Shown one piece after another: positions 7,224-18,996 of a stretch of 64,000 nt of DNA. A program made the translations under genes and the position numbers. The stretch is from assembly GCF_017948485.1 (NCBI RefSeq), contig NZ_JAFFSX010000009.1, positions 248,001-312,000 of the forward strand, written 5' to 3'. The notes beneath the pieces are model-generated. The model saw only the letters and a list, made by a program, of their open reading frames with translations, had not been told where the DNA came from and ran no database searches. Every line of letters starts with the position of its first letter. Within the stretch, counting starts at the first letter, position 1. Origin of the DNA: Streptomyces sp. GESEQ-35 (GTDB taxonomy: Bacteria > Actinomycetota > Actinomycetes > Streptomycetales > Streptomycetaceae).

Positions 7224-8528
7224 TCATCCCGCCGCCGGCTCCGTCGCCACCACCCGCACCGGGTGGGTCTCCGGCAGCAGCGCGAAGCATCCCAGACTGA
7301 GCAGTGCGATCCCCGTCAGATATGCGGCCACACCCCAGGGGACACGACCGCCCTGCTCGGCGAGTGCCGTTGCCACGATCGGCGTGAGTGCGCCGCCGAG
7401 AACGCCGCCGAGGTTGTAGCCCACCGCGGCGCCCGTGCAGCGCACCCGCGGCTCGTACAGCTCCGGCAGATACGCGGCGATCACGGCGAACATCGTGATG
7501 AACGCCAGCATCGCCCCCAGGAAGCCGAGGAACATCAGCAGCGGTGCGCCCGTGGCGAGCAGCGCGACCATCGGGAACATCCACAGGGCGGCAGCCGCGC
7601 ACCCCACCAGGCACAGGGGCCGTCGGCCGTAGCGATCGCCCATCAGCGCCGCCACGGGTGTGAGCGAGCCCTTCACCAGAACCGCGGCCATGATGCAGGT
7701 CAGCATGACGGTACGGCTCACCCCGAGTCGCTCCGTCGCATAGGCGAGGGACCAGGTCGTCACGGCATAGAAGATCGCGTATCCCGCCGCGAGCGCACCC
7801 GCGGTCAGCAGCACGAGCCTCCAGTGGTCGCGTGCCACCTCGGCGAGCGGCACGCGCGCGTGGTCGTCGATTTCGAGGAAACGGGGACTCTCCGTGAGGG
7901 ACGACCGCAGCCACAGCCCCGCCACGGCGAGCACCCCGGCTGCCCAGAACGGCACGCGCCAGCCCCAGGCCGCGAACTGTGCGTCGGTCAGTGTCGCCGA
8001 CAGAGCCAGCATCACGCCGTTGGCGAGCAGGAACCCCACCGCGGGCCCGACCTGCGGAAAGCTGGACCACAGCCCGCGCTTCTCGGGGGGTGCGTGCTCC
8101 GCGGTCAGCAGCACCGCCCCGCCCCACTCCCCGCCGAGCCCCAGCCCTTGGAGAAACCGCAGAACGAGGAGCAGCACGGGAGCGGCCACCCCGATCGTGT
8201 CGTACGTCGGTACGCAGCCGACCGCGACCGTGGAGGCCCCGGTGAGGAGCAACGAAGCGACGAGGACGGGCCGTCTGCCGTGCCGGTCCCCGATGTGCCC
8301 GAACAGCACCGAGCCGAGCGGCCGGGCGAGGAAGCCCACGCCGAACGTTCCGAAGGCGGCCAGTGTCCCTGCCACCGGTGAGAACGTCGGGAAGAACAGC
8401 GGCCCCAGGATCAGCGCCGCGGCGGTCCCGTAGACGAAGAAGTCGTAGAACTCGATGGCCGTCCCGGCGAGCGAGGCGGCCGCGAGCCGCAGCATGGAGG
8501 GGGCCCTTACGGTGCGTACGTCGTGCAT
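7224..8528 (-). CDS. MFS transporter, metabolite:H+ symporter (MHS) type
   Basis: The 434-residue protein has 12 predicted helices and the MHS subgroup hallmarks: a start of helix 1 reading GTAIEFYDFFVYG, the loop 2-3 signature FGHIGDRHGRRPVL, and the RFLQGLGLGGEWGGAVLL motif of helix 4. Relatives such as KgtP, ProP and ShiA take up dicarboxylates, betaine/proline or shikimate with protons; the substrate here cannot be told. The gene stands alone, convergent with the ChaA gene. The ATG has no clear ribosome-binding site. The shikimate-pathway gene aroQ is nearby but belongs to a different transcript. Confidence 0.88.
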   Translation of the reverse strand: MHDVRTVRAPSMLRLAAASLAGTAIEFYDFFVYGTAAALILGPLFFPTFSPVAGTLAAFGTFGVGFLARPLGSVLFGHIGDRHGRRPVLVASLLLTGASTVAVGCVPTYDTIGVAAPVLLLVLRFLQGLGLGGEWGGAVLLTAEHAPPEKRGLWSSFPQVGPAVGFLLANGVMLALSATLTDAQFAAWGWRVPFWAAGVLAVAGLWLRSSLTESPRFLEIDDHARVPLAEVARDHWRLVLLTAGALAAGYAIFYAVTTWSLAYATERLGVSRTVMLTCIMAAVLVKGSLTPVAALMGDRYGRRPLCLVGCAAAALWMFPMVALLATGAPLLMFLGFLGAMLAFITMFAVIAAYLPELYEPRVRCTGAAVGYNLGGVLGGALTPIVATALAEQGGRVPWGVAAYLTGIALLSLGCFALLPETHPVRVVATEPAAG

Positions 8529-8590
8529 GCCGCGTCAACTACCCACGGTGATCAACGGTTACGGGAGCGCGCGGGGGCGCGGGACGCGCG

Positions 8591-9637
8591 TCAGTACGTC
8601 ACGGTGATGCGCCGGGCCGGGCCGTCGACGCGGATGGCGCCTCCGTAAGGGACGACGAGTTGGGGATCGGTGTGTCCGAAGTCCACATCGAAGACGACCG
8701 GGATGTCGAGGGCGTAAGCCTCCAGCGCGCGCACCACGGCCTCGCGCTGTCTCCCGGCGTAACGCGCGCTCTCCTCAGGGCTGTTGGGGCGCTCGAACGA
8801 CCACGTCTTGGGGCGGCCCACCAGGAGCGAGGCGAACCGCTGGAGCAGCCCGCGCTCGCCCATATTCCGCAGGGTGCGGAAGACCTCGTCGCTGCTCGGC
8901 AACTCCTCCGAGGTCTCCAGAAACAGCACTGCGCCGTCGTACTCCGTGAGGTCGCGTGAGATCTCGCGGTCGGCCATCAGCAGCCGGCCGAGGATCTCCA
9001 GGCAGCCGCCCCAACTGCGGCCCTCGATCACCTGGTCGGCGTTCCGCCAGGTCCATCCGGTGCCGGGCCGGGTCTCCGGTTCGGCGTCGAAGGTCGCCGG
9101 ATCGGCCCAGTCGCGGTCGACGTCGCGCCAGTGCTCGGCGGGCCGCAGCTCGTACTCGCCCGAGGTGAAGAGCGCCGCCCGCAGGGAGTCGGCGGTCTGC
9201 GGATGCATGGCGCCGGGACGGCCCAGTTCGACCATCACGGACGCACCGTGGTAGCCGACGATCCCCGTGTTGCGCAGATACGCGAGCAGATTCGTGTTGT
9301 CACTCATCCCGAAGAACGGCTTCGGGTTCGCCCGGATCAACTCCCGGTCCAGCAGCGGCAGCACGGTGATCTGGTCGTCGCCGCCGATGGCCGCGACGAC
9401 GGCCTTGATGTCCGGGTCGGCGAAGGCCGCGTGGATGTCGGAGGCCCGCTCCTGGGGCGTCGAGCCCATCTTCCGGGTCGCCGGGTACTCGACCGGTTCG
9501 AGGCCGAACTCCTTGCGCAGCCGCTCCAGGCCCAGCTCGTACGGGCGCGGGAAGAGCCCAGGGAGACCGGCGGACGGCGAGATCACGGCGATACGGTCAC
9601 CGGGCGACGGCTTGGGTGGGTACGCGATCGTCGTCAT
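8591..9637 (-). CDS. S66 family LD-carboxypeptidase-like protein
   Basis: The 348-residue protein matches the LdcA/MccF family: a PGDRIAVISPSAGLPG entry motif, AAIGGDDQITVLPLLD, the nucleophile region FFGMSDNTNLL (Ser in GMSDN), and C-terminal VVFDVDFGHTDPQLVVPYG with the catalytic His. LdcA cuts the L,D-bond in murein tetrapeptides during recycling; MccF-type members cleave microcin-like peptides, so the substrate is open. The start is taken at the ATG giving the normal family N-terminus. No Shine-Dalgarno precedes it, but TACCCT lies at -12 to -7, which would fit a leaderless transcript. It diverges from aroQ. Confidence 0.9.
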   Translation of the reverse strand: MTTIAYPPKPSPGDRIAVISPSAGLPGLFPRPYELGLERLRKEFGLEPVEYPATRKMGSTPQERASDIHAAFADPDIKAVVAAIGGDDQITVLPLLDRELIRANPKPFFGMSDNTNLLAYLRNTGIVGYHGASVMVELGRPGAMHPQTADSLRAALFTSGEYELRPAEHWRDVDRDWADPATFDAEPETRPGTGWTWRNADQVIEGRSWGGCLEILGRLLMADREISRDLTEYDGAVLFLETSEELPSSDEVFRTLRNMGERGLLQRFASLLVGRPKTWSFERPNSPEESARYAGRQREAVVRALEAYALDIPVVFDVDFGHTDPQLVVPYGGAIRVDGPARRITVTY

Positions 9638-9740
9638 CCGAGGAGGGTAGGGCCCCTCGGGCCGTCGGCGCACCGTGATAAACCGGGTCTGAGCAGCGGT
9701 CCTCCACGGATCGCCCCACCCGCAACGGACCGGAGGAACC

Positions 9741-10214
9741 GTGCCCCGCACCCTGGCCAACGCCCCGATCATGATTCTCAACGGCCCCAACCTGAACCTC
9801 CTCGGTCAGCGCCAGCCGGAGATCTACGGCTCCGACACACTCGCCGACATCGAGGCGCTGTGCGCCAAGGCAGCGGCGGCGCACGGCGGCACGGTGGACT
9901 TCCGGCAGTCCAACCACGAGGGTGAGTTGGTCGACTGGATCCACGAGGCGCGGCTGAACCACTGCGGCATCGTGATCAACCCCGGCGCCTACTCGCACAC
10001 GTCGGTGGCGATTCTGGACGCACTCAACACCTGTGACGGCATGCCCGTGTTGGAGGTCCACATCTCCAACATCCACCAGCGCGAGTCGTTCCGTCACCAC
10101 TCGTACGTCTCGCTGCGCGCCAACGGGGTCATCGCGGGCTGCGGGGTCCAGGGGTACGTGTTCGGCGTGGAGCGGGTCGCCGCGCTTGTCGGCGCGGCGC
10201 AGGCCCAGGCGTAA
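9741..10214 (+). CDS. aroQ: Type II 3-dehydroquinate dehydratase
   Basis: This enzyme carries out the third shikimate-pathway step, dehydrating 3-dehydroquinate to 3-dehydroshikimate, and forms dodecamers in the cytoplasm. The 157-residue length and motifs are diagnostic: ILNGPNLNLLGQRQPEIYG with the catalytic Tyr, FRQSNHEGELVDWIHEA, VINPGAYSHTS and EVHISNIHQRE with the active-site His. The GTG start follows CGGAGGAACC. It is a single gene; no other aro gene lies close by. Confidence 0.97.
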   Translation: MPRTLANAPIMILNGPNLNLLGQRQPEIYGSDTLADIEALCAKAAAAHGGTVDFRQSNHEGELVDWIHEARLNHCGIVINPGAYSHTSVAILDALNTCDGMPVLEVHISNIHQRESFRHHSYVSLRANGVIAGCGVQGYVFGVERVAALVGAAQAQA

Positions 10215-10625
10215 GGCCCGCCGACCAGGCGCCCGCCCCTTACGGCCACCCCGCCTCCAGGAACCGCGGCACCTCTTTGGGCACACGCCGGGGCCGCCGG
10301 CCGAGGGCGGGGATCGAAGGACCGGCGGCCCGTGCCACGCAGGAGCCGTCATCCTGCGCGGGGCTGCTTCCAGTTGACCGCGCAACCACGTACCCCGGGA
10401 GCGTGCGCGTGGCTCCGGCGTGTGTGAAAGGTTCACACGGGGCGCGTACGAGGCGCCGACACACGGCGTGCGGAGGCGTGGTGCGTGCGGGGGGGGGGCT
10501 CGCAATGCAGTGCCTGCTCGGCGCGCATTCACGGCGTCTGCGCCGTGCGGCACGCCATGATTCACGCCCCGCGCGCCGAGGCTCACCACCGTCGCTCACT
10601 CGCCACGGCGGTCACCGCCTCGCGC
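10215..10625. other. 411-bp gap between convergent genes with a 10-G run, an operator-like palindrome and a doubtful small ORF
   Basis: No convincing gene is seen. A palindrome, GTGTGAA (10422-10428) and TTCACAC (10432-10438) with spacer AGG, looks like an operator although both neighbours end here. A run of ten G lies at 10489-10498. A minus-strand ORF (10240-10599, 119 codons) has GC-rich third positions in its last 40 codons and ends PRFLEAGWP, but is Arg/Pro-rich upstream. It may be the remnant of a small gene rather than a functional one. Confidence 0.4.
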
Positions 10626-11282
10626 TCACCACCCGCGCGCGTGCCACTCCGGCAGATGCGGCCGTTCCGTGCCCAGCGTTGTGTCATTGCCGTGCCCCGG
10701 GTAGACCCAGGTCTCGTCCGGGAGAGCGCCGAAGATCTTCGTCTCGACGTCGTGGATCAGACTGGCGAACGCCTTCGGATCCTTGCGGGTGTTGCCCACG
10801 CCGCCCGGGAAGAGGCAGTCGCCGGTGAAGACGTGCGGATGCCCGTGCGGGTCGTCGTAGACGAGGGCGATGGAGCCCGGTGTGTGCCCGACCAGGTGGC
10901 GCGCGGTGAGTTCCACGCGCCCCACCCGGATGGTGTCGCCGTCGTCGACCAGGACGTCGGTCGGCACGGGGATGCCGTCGGCGTCCTCCCGGCCGGCGTA
11001 GGTGCGGGCGCCCGTGGCCGCGACGACCGCGGCGAGCGCCTGCCAGTGGTCTCCGTGCTGATGTGTGGTCACGACGGACGCGATGCCGTCGCCACCGATC
11101 ATGCCGAGCAGCGTCTCCGCGTCGTTGGCGGCGTCGACCAGCAGCTGCTCGTCCGTGGCCCGGCATCGCAGCAGATAGCAGTTGTTGTTCATCGGACCGA
11201 CCGCGATCTTGGTGATCATCAGGTCCTTCAGCTCGTGCACGTCAGCCGGGCCGCCGACCGTCACCTCTCCGCTGTACGTCAT
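10626..11282 (-). CDS. Metallo-beta-lactamase fold hydrolase (glyoxalase II-like)
   Basis: The 218-residue protein carries the metal-binding THQHGDHWQ motif (HxHxDH) near residue 73, the GHTPGSIAL histidine near residue 133, TGDCLFPGG with the bridging aspartate, and the final YPGHGNDTT histidine. This full set indicates a two-zinc hydroxyacylglutathione-hydrolase-like enzyme. In actinomycetes, which use mycothiol, such proteins probably hydrolyse mycothiol thioesters or related substrates; that is inference. The gene next upstream on the same strand is a mycothiol-dependent isomerase-family protein, which agrees with a thiol-conjugate role. Confidence 0.9.
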   Translation of the reverse strand: MTYSGEVTVGGPADVHELKDLMITKIAVGPMNNNCYLLRCRATDEQLLVDAANDAETLLGMIGGDGIASVVTTHQHGDHWQALAAVVAATGARTYAGREDADGIPVPTDVLVDDGDTIRVGRVELTARHLVGHTPGSIALVYDDPHGHPHVFTGDCLFPGGVGNTRKDPKAFASLIHDVETKIFGALPDETWVYPGHGNDTTLGTERPHLPEWHARGW

Positions 11283-11326
11283 GGCGGCAGCCTATAGCGG
11301 TGAGGTGCCCCGAGAGCCGCGCGCCC

Positions 11327-12013
11327 CTACAGCGGGGGCAGTGCGGGCAGCGGGCCACCGTCCGTGGTCAGTCCGGATCCGTCGCGCCGCCCGGCGAGCC
11401 AGCCGAGCAGGTCGGGCCGGCTCCCCGTGACGGTGACTGCTGGGGCATCCGCCTCCCGGCCCGTGCTCCACGCGTGCGTGCCGTCCGTGAGGCGCGTGGA
11501 CGGTACGTCGGGGTGACCACCGAACCGCACTGCGAGGAAGTCGATCTCCCGCTCGACGAACTCCTCCGGCAGCTCCTCCAGCTCGTACCCGATCCCGAGG
11601 TCCACGTGGTGCAGCTCCAGCTCGACCCACCGCCGGAACGGCACCCGGGACGCGGAGTCAGTGACGCCGTTGCGCAGCTCCACCGTGCGGGACCAGTCCG
11701 CTGGAGCCGCGCCGGTGTCCTGGAAGCGGGCCGCGCTGTCACGGACGTCGGCGAGCTGGACGTCCAGCGGGCGTGCGGCGTCCCGCTCGATGTCCGCGTC
11801 CCTGGCCCCGGCGGAGACGTACATGGGCCGGCCATCGAGGACGTTCACAAGGGCGTCCGCGTTGCGGGCGAGGTGGGCGAGGATGTGGCCACGGGTCCAG
11901 CCGGGGAGCCGTGACGGCTCGGTCACCACCGTGTTGTCCAGTTTGGCGGCTGCGGTGAGCAGCCGTTCCGTCGCGTCATGTACAGACACCAGGTCACGAG
12001 CGTGATCAATCAT
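11327..12013 (-). CDS. Maleylpyruvate isomerase family mycothiol-dependent protein (DinB-like)
   Basis: This 228-residue protein has the N-terminal DinB-like helical bundle with the motif SRLPGWTRGHILAHLARNADAL (metal His in GHILAHL). A second conserved patch, RWVELELHHVDLGIGY, supplies the remaining metal ligands. Mycothiol-dependent maleylpyruvate isomerase is the characterised member; many Streptomyces paralogues use mycothiol on unknown substrates. The start is the ATG matching family length; an upstream ATG at 12112 would add 33 poorly conserved residues. TAGGGT lies 8-13 bases before the ATG and TTCACC a further 18 upstream, suggesting a nearly leaderless mRNA. Confidence 0.87.
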   Translation of the reverse strand: MIDHARDLVSVHDATERLLTAAAKLDNTVVTEPSRLPGWTRGHILAHLARNADALVNVLDGRPMYVSAGARDADIERDAARPLDVQLADVRDSAARFQDTGAAPADWSRTVELRNGVTDSASRVPFRRWVELELHHVDLGIGYELEELPEEFVEREIDFLAVRFGGHPDVPSTRLTDGTHAWSTGREADAPAVTVTGSRPDLLGWLAGRRDGSGLTTDGGPLPALPPL

Positions 12014-12238
12014 GGTGCTGACCCTAGCCTCGCCACACCTTTGGGTGAAGGTGGTGAACGAGTGCCGTAAATCGAATGGGCGTGCTATATCGTCGGGGGC
12101 GGCGTCGGGCATGCTGGATGGCCCGGGATTGTTAACCCTTCGGGAATCCGACCCGGCGTTGTCAGTGGCTCCCCCTACTCTGAGAAATCGATGGGGGCCC
12201 CGCCCCTGTCACTTCTCTCAAGAAAGGTGCGGACCGGC

Positions 12239-15268
<3,030 letters not shown>

Positions 15269-15285
15269 GCGGATCCGCACTCAAG

Positions 15286-15324
15286 TGCCTCAGCCCCGCA
15301 GGGAGTCCCTGCGGGGCTGAGGCA
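15286..15324. terminator. Strong bidirectional terminator between uvrA and the sugar kinase gene
   Basis: Two perfect 19-base arms (15286-15304 and 15306-15324) are separated by a single base, so the real loop is a few bases. It lies between convergent stops and can serve both strands. Confidence 0.9.
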
Positions 15325-15339
15325 CACCGGAAACGTCGT

Positions 15340-16251
15340 CTACAGATCGCCCAACTCAGAGGCATACGGCGGCTCCGCCCCCGCCCGTGAGCAGGTGATC
15401 GCCGCCGCCCGCGCAGCGAACCGCAGCAGCCGGGTCCAGCCGTCGGCGCCCAGCTTCGCGAGCGCCTCCGGAGACAGGGCGTCCCACGCGGACAATCCAT
15501 GCAGCAGGGCCGCGTTCACGGTGTCGCCGGCGCCGATCGTGTCCACGACGTCGACCTCCTCGCCCGGCACGGAATGCACGCCGCCGTCCCGGGTGAAGGC
15601 GGACAGCCCGTCGCCGCCCTGCGTGATCACCACGGCCGAGGGCCCCGCGGCCAGCCACTCGCGCGGGGTGCCGCCCAGCCACAGGGCGTCCTCCTCGGAG
15701 AGCTTGAGCAGTGACACCGAGGGCAGCCAGCTCTTGAAGCGGGCGCGGTACGCGTCCGCATCGGGGATCAGTCCCGTTCGGATGTTCGGGTCCAGCGTGG
15801 TGAACACGCCCTGCGCGGACGCGGTCCGCATCAGCTCCTCATACGCGGTCGCGCCCGGCTCCAGGACGAGCGAACAGGTACCGAAGGACACCGCGCGGGC
15901 CGACTGGGGAAGCCGGCCGGGCGCGGCGAAGAGCCGGTCGGCGGTGCCCTCGACGTAGAAGGAGTAGGCGGCCGAGCCGTTCCCGTCGATCGTGGCCACG
16001 GCGAGGGTGGTCGGTTCGGCGCCGCGCTGCACGGCCGAGACATCCACGTCCGCCCGCCGCAGCCCGTCGAGCAGGGCCTCGCCGAAAGCGTCGTACGACG
16101 TCCGGGAGCAGAAGGCCGTGGGAGAGCCGAGGCGGCCGAGGGCGACCGCCGTGTTGTACGGGCCGCCGCCGAGCGCCGGCTTCAGGCCCGCGAGGGCGCC
16201 CCGGCCCTGCGGTACCAGGTCGATCAGGGCCTCACCGGCGACGACGATCAC
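15340..16251 (-). CDS. PfkB family carbohydrate kinase (fructokinase-like)
   Basis: The 303-residue protein has the ribokinase-fold landmarks: an N-terminal GEALIDLVPQ strand, GGGPYNTAVALGRLG, substrate-region SRTSYDAFGEALLDGL, TLDPNIRTGL and the catalytic DTIGAGDTVNAALL, where the Asp of GAGD is the base. It should phosphorylate a sugar such as fructose at the expense of ATP in the cytoplasm; the exact sugar is not readable. The GTG start overlaps the lacI-type stop by 4 bases (GTGA) and has AAAGGA upstream, so kinase and regulator are translationally coupled. This implies that the regulator senses the kinase's sugar or its product. Confidence 0.9.
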   Translation of the reverse strand: MIVVAGEALIDLVPQGRGALAGLKPALGGGPYNTAVALGRLGSPTAFCSRTSYDAFGEALLDGLRRADVDVSAVQRGAEPTTLAVATIDGNGSAAYSFYVEGTADRLFAAPGRLPQSARAVSFGTCSLVLEPGATAYEELMRTASAQGVFTTLDPNIRTGLIPDADAYRARFKSWLPSVSLLKLSEEDALWLGGTPREWLAAGPSAVVITQGGDGLSAFTRDGGVHSVPGEEVDVVDTIGAGDTVNAALLHGLSAWDALSPEALAKLGADGWTRLLRFAARAAAITCSRAGAEPPYASELGDL

Positions 16252-17300
16252 GAGACGGTTCCTTTCTCGGGTGTGCGGGGCTGTCCGGGCTGCTCGGCGC
16301 AGCCGCACGAGGTGCGGTGGACGAAGGTGCAGTCGAGCCGTACGGTCCGGGCGGGCCGGTCCGGGGAGGCGAGGCGGTCCAGGAGCACCCGGACCGCCTG
16401 GGCGCCGATCTCCCTGCTGGGCTGGGCGATCGCGGTGAGCCGGGGCGAGAACAGGTCTGCCCAGGCGAAGTCGTCGAAGCAGCACAGCGCGATGTCGTCG
16501 GGTACGGACCGGCCGTGGGCGCGCAGGGCACGCAGGGCGCCGAGCGTCATCGCGTTGTTGGCGGTGACCAGTGCGCTGGGTGGTGCGGCGAGGGAGAGCA
16601 GGGCGGTGGTGGCCCGCTCGGCGCCCGCGGACTCGGAGTCGCCGTGCACGACGAGGCGCTCGTCGTACGGGAGACCGGCGGCCGCGAGGCCGTGCCGGTA
16701 TCCGGTGATCCGCTCGGCGGTGGTGCTCAGCCCGGCCAGGCCCGCGACCAGGCCGATCCGCCGGTGGCCCAGCTCGGCGAGATGTCTGACCAGCTGTGTC
16801 GTCGGTGCCGCGCTCTCGGCGCAGACCTGGTCGAAGCACGGCGCCCCGGGTGCGTCGACCACCCGGTCGAGGAGCACGGTCGGTACGGCGTGCCGGTCGA
16901 GGTATGCGATGAGTTCGCGCGGGTCCGCCGAGGGGGCGACGATCATGCCGTCCACGCGTCGCTCGTGCAGGAGTTGGACGACCTTGCGCTCGTGGCCGGG
17001 GTCGTCGTGCGGGTCGGCGATGAGCAGGCTGTAGCCGTGTTCCAGGGCGCCGGCCTCGACGCCCTGGAGGATCTCCGTGAAGTACGGATTGCTGATCGCC
17101 GACACCGCCAGCCCGATGGACCGCGTGCGGGAGGTGACCAGGGAACGGGCGAGGCTGTTCGGCGTGTAGCCGAGTTCCTCTATGGCGTCCAGGACCGCCT
17201 GGCGGGTGTGGGGCAGCACGGGCCGGGTGTCGTTCAGCACATGCGAGACGGTCGCGACGGAGACCCCGGCGCTCCGTGCGACATCTGCCATGGTGGGCAC
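16248..17300 (-). CDS. LacI family transcriptional regulator
   Basis: The 350-residue protein starts with a classic LacI helix-turn-helix and hinge (TMADVARSAGVSVATVSHVLN ... NSLARSLVTSRT), followed by a periplasmic-binding-protein-like effector domain (IGLAVSAISNPYFTEILQGV, DGMIVAPS, RRIGLVAG, FDDFAWADLFSPRLT). It binds palindromic operators and is released or tightened by a sugar-type ligand. The GTG start is preferred because GGGGAGG lies about 10 bases upstream; the ATG three codons in lacks this spacing. A near-perfect 26-bp palindrome overlaps its own -35 box, implying autoregulation of this gene and the coupled kinase. Confidence 0.95.
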   Translation of the reverse strand: MPTMADVARSAGVSVATVSHVLNDTRPVLPHTRQAVLDAIEELGYTPNSLARSLVTSRTRSIGLAVSAISNPYFTEILQGVEAGALEHGYSLLIADPHDDPGHERKVVQLLHERRVDGMIVAPSADPRELIAYLDRHAVPTVLLDRVVDAPGAPCFDQVCAESAAPTTQLVRHLAELGHRRIGLVAGLAGLSTTAERITGYRHGLAAAGLPYDERLVVHGDSESAGAERATTALLSLAAPPSALVTANNAMTLGALRALRAHGRSVPDDIALCCFDDFAWADLFSPRLTAIAQPSREIGAQAVRVLLDRLASPDRPARTVRLDCTFVHRTSCGCAEQPGQPRTPEKGTVS

Positions 17301-17343
17301 TTCCCGTTCCCCTCCCCGGGCCGGCGCGGGCCCTCTGGCCGGG

Positions 17344-17392
17344 AACGTATCCCATTCAACGCCAGACGTAAACGCTTGCGCAAACGTTTACG
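17344..17392 (-). promoter_or_regulatory. lacI-kinase promoter with overlapping LacI-type operator
   Basis: Positions 17367-17392 form a 26-bp palindrome with a single mismatched pair, centred on TTGCGCAA (17376-17383) and bounded by CGTAAACG and CGTTTACG. On the minus strand its last six bases read TTTACG and serve as a -35; 17 bases on is TACGTT (17344-17349), a TAnnnT -10. A bound repressor would block the polymerase. The rest of the gap up to 17437 holds only short CCCGATCG repeats. Confidence 0.75.
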
Positions 17393-17437
17393 AGCGACCG
17401 AACAGCCGCCCGATCGACCGCCCGATCGGCCGCCCGG

Positions 17438-18412
17438 TCAGAGTGCGTCCTCAGGAGCGACCGTGCCCTCCCAGTCCCACCCGATGCCCACCAGCCCCGT
17501 CCGCACCCGCGGTTCGACGATGTGAACGGATTGGTGCCGTCCGCTGAGCGCCAGCTCCTGGCGGCCGCTGCGCGGTGCGGCCGCCGAGTGCTGGGTGAAG
17601 CGGTGGCAGCGCACCGGCAGGGCGTGCTCGTCGAACCGCACCTGGAGGGCGTACTGGCCGCCCGCGGGCCCGAATCCGCGGACGTACTCACGGGACACGC
17701 CGGCGGTGCCGTCCTCGACGCCGTACCGGAAGAGGAAGGTGTCGCCGGCCCGCAGCCGGGTGTCGAAGAGCAGCTCGGCCACGAGCACGCCCGTGTCGTG
17801 ATCCCAACGGACGTGGCCCGTGCGGCAGTTCTCCAGCGCGTGCACGGTTATGCGCTCCGGTGCGCACCCCTCGTCGCCGTGGTGGACGGCGACGAAGCGG
17901 TCGACGCCGTCCCGGTGGGCACGCACGATGTGGTGCGACTCGCGGCCCTGGAGTTCGCGGCGTGACCCGATCCGGACCCGCTCGTGGTGCCCGAGGGCGT
18001 GCAGTCCGCCGTCGGGCGGCGAGTCGAGCTCGGCAAGCAGCCGTTCCAGGACGCCCGAGGCCTCGACGAAGGAGCGGTAGGAGCGGCCGGCGGACCGCTG
18101 CGCCGCCGAGGGTTCGTCGGTGTCGGCGAGCAGCCGGATCAGCGACTCCTCCGGCAGCTGGAGGATCTCCTCCAAGGCCCGGACGGCTCGTAGCGACTCG
18201 GGGCGCTGCGGGCGCCGGGCGCCCTGCTGCCAGTAACTCAGGCTCGTCACACCGACCTTGACGCCGTAGCGGGACAGATGATGCTGCACACGCTGCAGCG
18301 GCAGCCCACGGGCGGCGATCGCGGCGCGCAGCGCGACATGGAACGGACCGCCCCGCAGGGCCGTGTCCAGTTCGGCGGCGGCGACGTCCGCGGCTTGGGT
18401 GGCGTGCGGCAT
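17438..18412 (-). CDS. Helix-turn-helix regulator with an uncharacterised C-terminal domain
   Basis: The 324-residue protein begins with an XRE-like HTH region (FHVALRAAIAARGLPLQRVQHHLS ... SLSYWQQGARRPQRPES, residues 21-70) in which a repressor-like recognition helix is followed by RRPxRPES, as in many Streptomyces regulators. The remaining 220 residues are beta-rich, with strands such as RITVHALENCRTGHVRWDHDTGVLVAELLFDTRL, and match no family I recognise. The start is the ATG seven bases after AGAAAGG; the longer in-frame extension lacks coding character. Target genes are unknown. Its own upstream region (18413-18624) shows no clear operator. Confidence 0.75.
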   Translation of the reverse strand: MPHATQAADVAAAELDTALRGGPFHVALRAAIAARGLPLQRVQHHLSRYGVKVGVTSLSYWQQGARRPQRPESLRAVRALEEILQLPEESLIRLLADTDEPSAAQRSAGRSYRSFVEASGVLERLLAELDSPPDGGLHALGHHERVRIGSRRELQGRESHHIVRAHRDGVDRFVAVHHGDEGCAPERITVHALENCRTGHVRWDHDTGVLVAELLFDTRLRAGDTFLFRYGVEDGTAGVSREYVRGFGPAGGQYALQVRFDEHALPVRCHRFTQHSAAAPRSGRQELALSGRHQSVHIVEPRVRTGLVGIGWDWEGTVAPEDAL

Positions 18413-18624
18413 GCAGGGGCCTTTCTGTCGAATGTTCAACGGCTGGTCAGACCGTTCGCGCGTGCTGTCAGGGGCCACCCCCGTCGGCGCCGGGGACGTC
18501 CTCACATCCGTACGCCTACGCTCACGGCCCCGAGTTCCCACGCATTGAAGCGTGTTGACCAAGTCCCGACAACACCTCATGCGGAACGGGCGGTGCACTC
18601 CTGGCCGTATCGTCGCCCGCGAAG

Positions 18625-18996
18625 TCAAGTCGGCGCGCCCGGCCCGTCGTCGCCGAGAAGCTCCCGGATCGCGCGGGCGGACAGCGCGGACTTGTGCAGG
18701 AACCCGCGCGCGGGGCTGGCCGAGATGAGCTCCTCCAAGTCCTCCCGGAAGTGAGTCGAGACCAGGATCACCGCGGGCACAGTGCCGGTCAGCCGCCGGG
18801 CCACGTCGAAGCCGTTCTCGCCGTCGAGGTCGAGATCGACCAGGGCTACCTCCGGTGCCGTCCGATGGGCCAGCGCGACCGCTTCAGGGCCCGTCGTGGC
18901 GAGCCCGACGACGCATACACCACCCCGCTCCAGCAAGGCGCGTGCCGCCTCCAGGAACCGGGCGCTGTCATCGACGAGAAGACAGCGCAGGGTCAT
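18625..18996 (-). CDS. Stand-alone response regulator receiver domain
   Basis: This 123-residue protein is a CheY-like receiver and nothing else: the acidic pair in CLLVDDSARF, the phosphorylation Asp in PEVALVDLDLDGENG (near residue 53), the conserved Ser/Thr in ILVSTHF and the lysine in GFLHKSALS. With no output domain it should work as a phosphate sink or by protein contact. It lies divergent from the solute-binding lipoprotein and close to the histidine kinase gene, so phosphotransfer from that kinase is plausible but inferred. GTG two codons upstream (19002) is an equal start candidate; neither has a good ribosome-binding site. Confidence 0.85.
   Translation of the reverse strand: MTLRCLLVDDSARFLEAARALLERGGVCVVGLATTGPEAVALAHRTAPEVALVDLDLDGENGFDVARRLTGTVPAVILVSTHFREDLEELISASPARGFLHKSALSARAIRELLGDDGPGAPT

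Noticed and set aside
12014..12238. Possible SOS (LexA) box upstream of uvrA
   Set aside because: No CGAAC-N4-GTTCG-type dyad was found. CGAATGGGCGTGC is the nearest string and does not fit. The gap shows no other clear element.
15340..17355. Apparent 671-residue fusion ending in the sugar kinase
   Set aside because: The upstream 370 codons are an out-of-frame shadow of the lacI-type gene, Arg/Pro-rich and without domain pattern. The kinase starts at GTG 16251.
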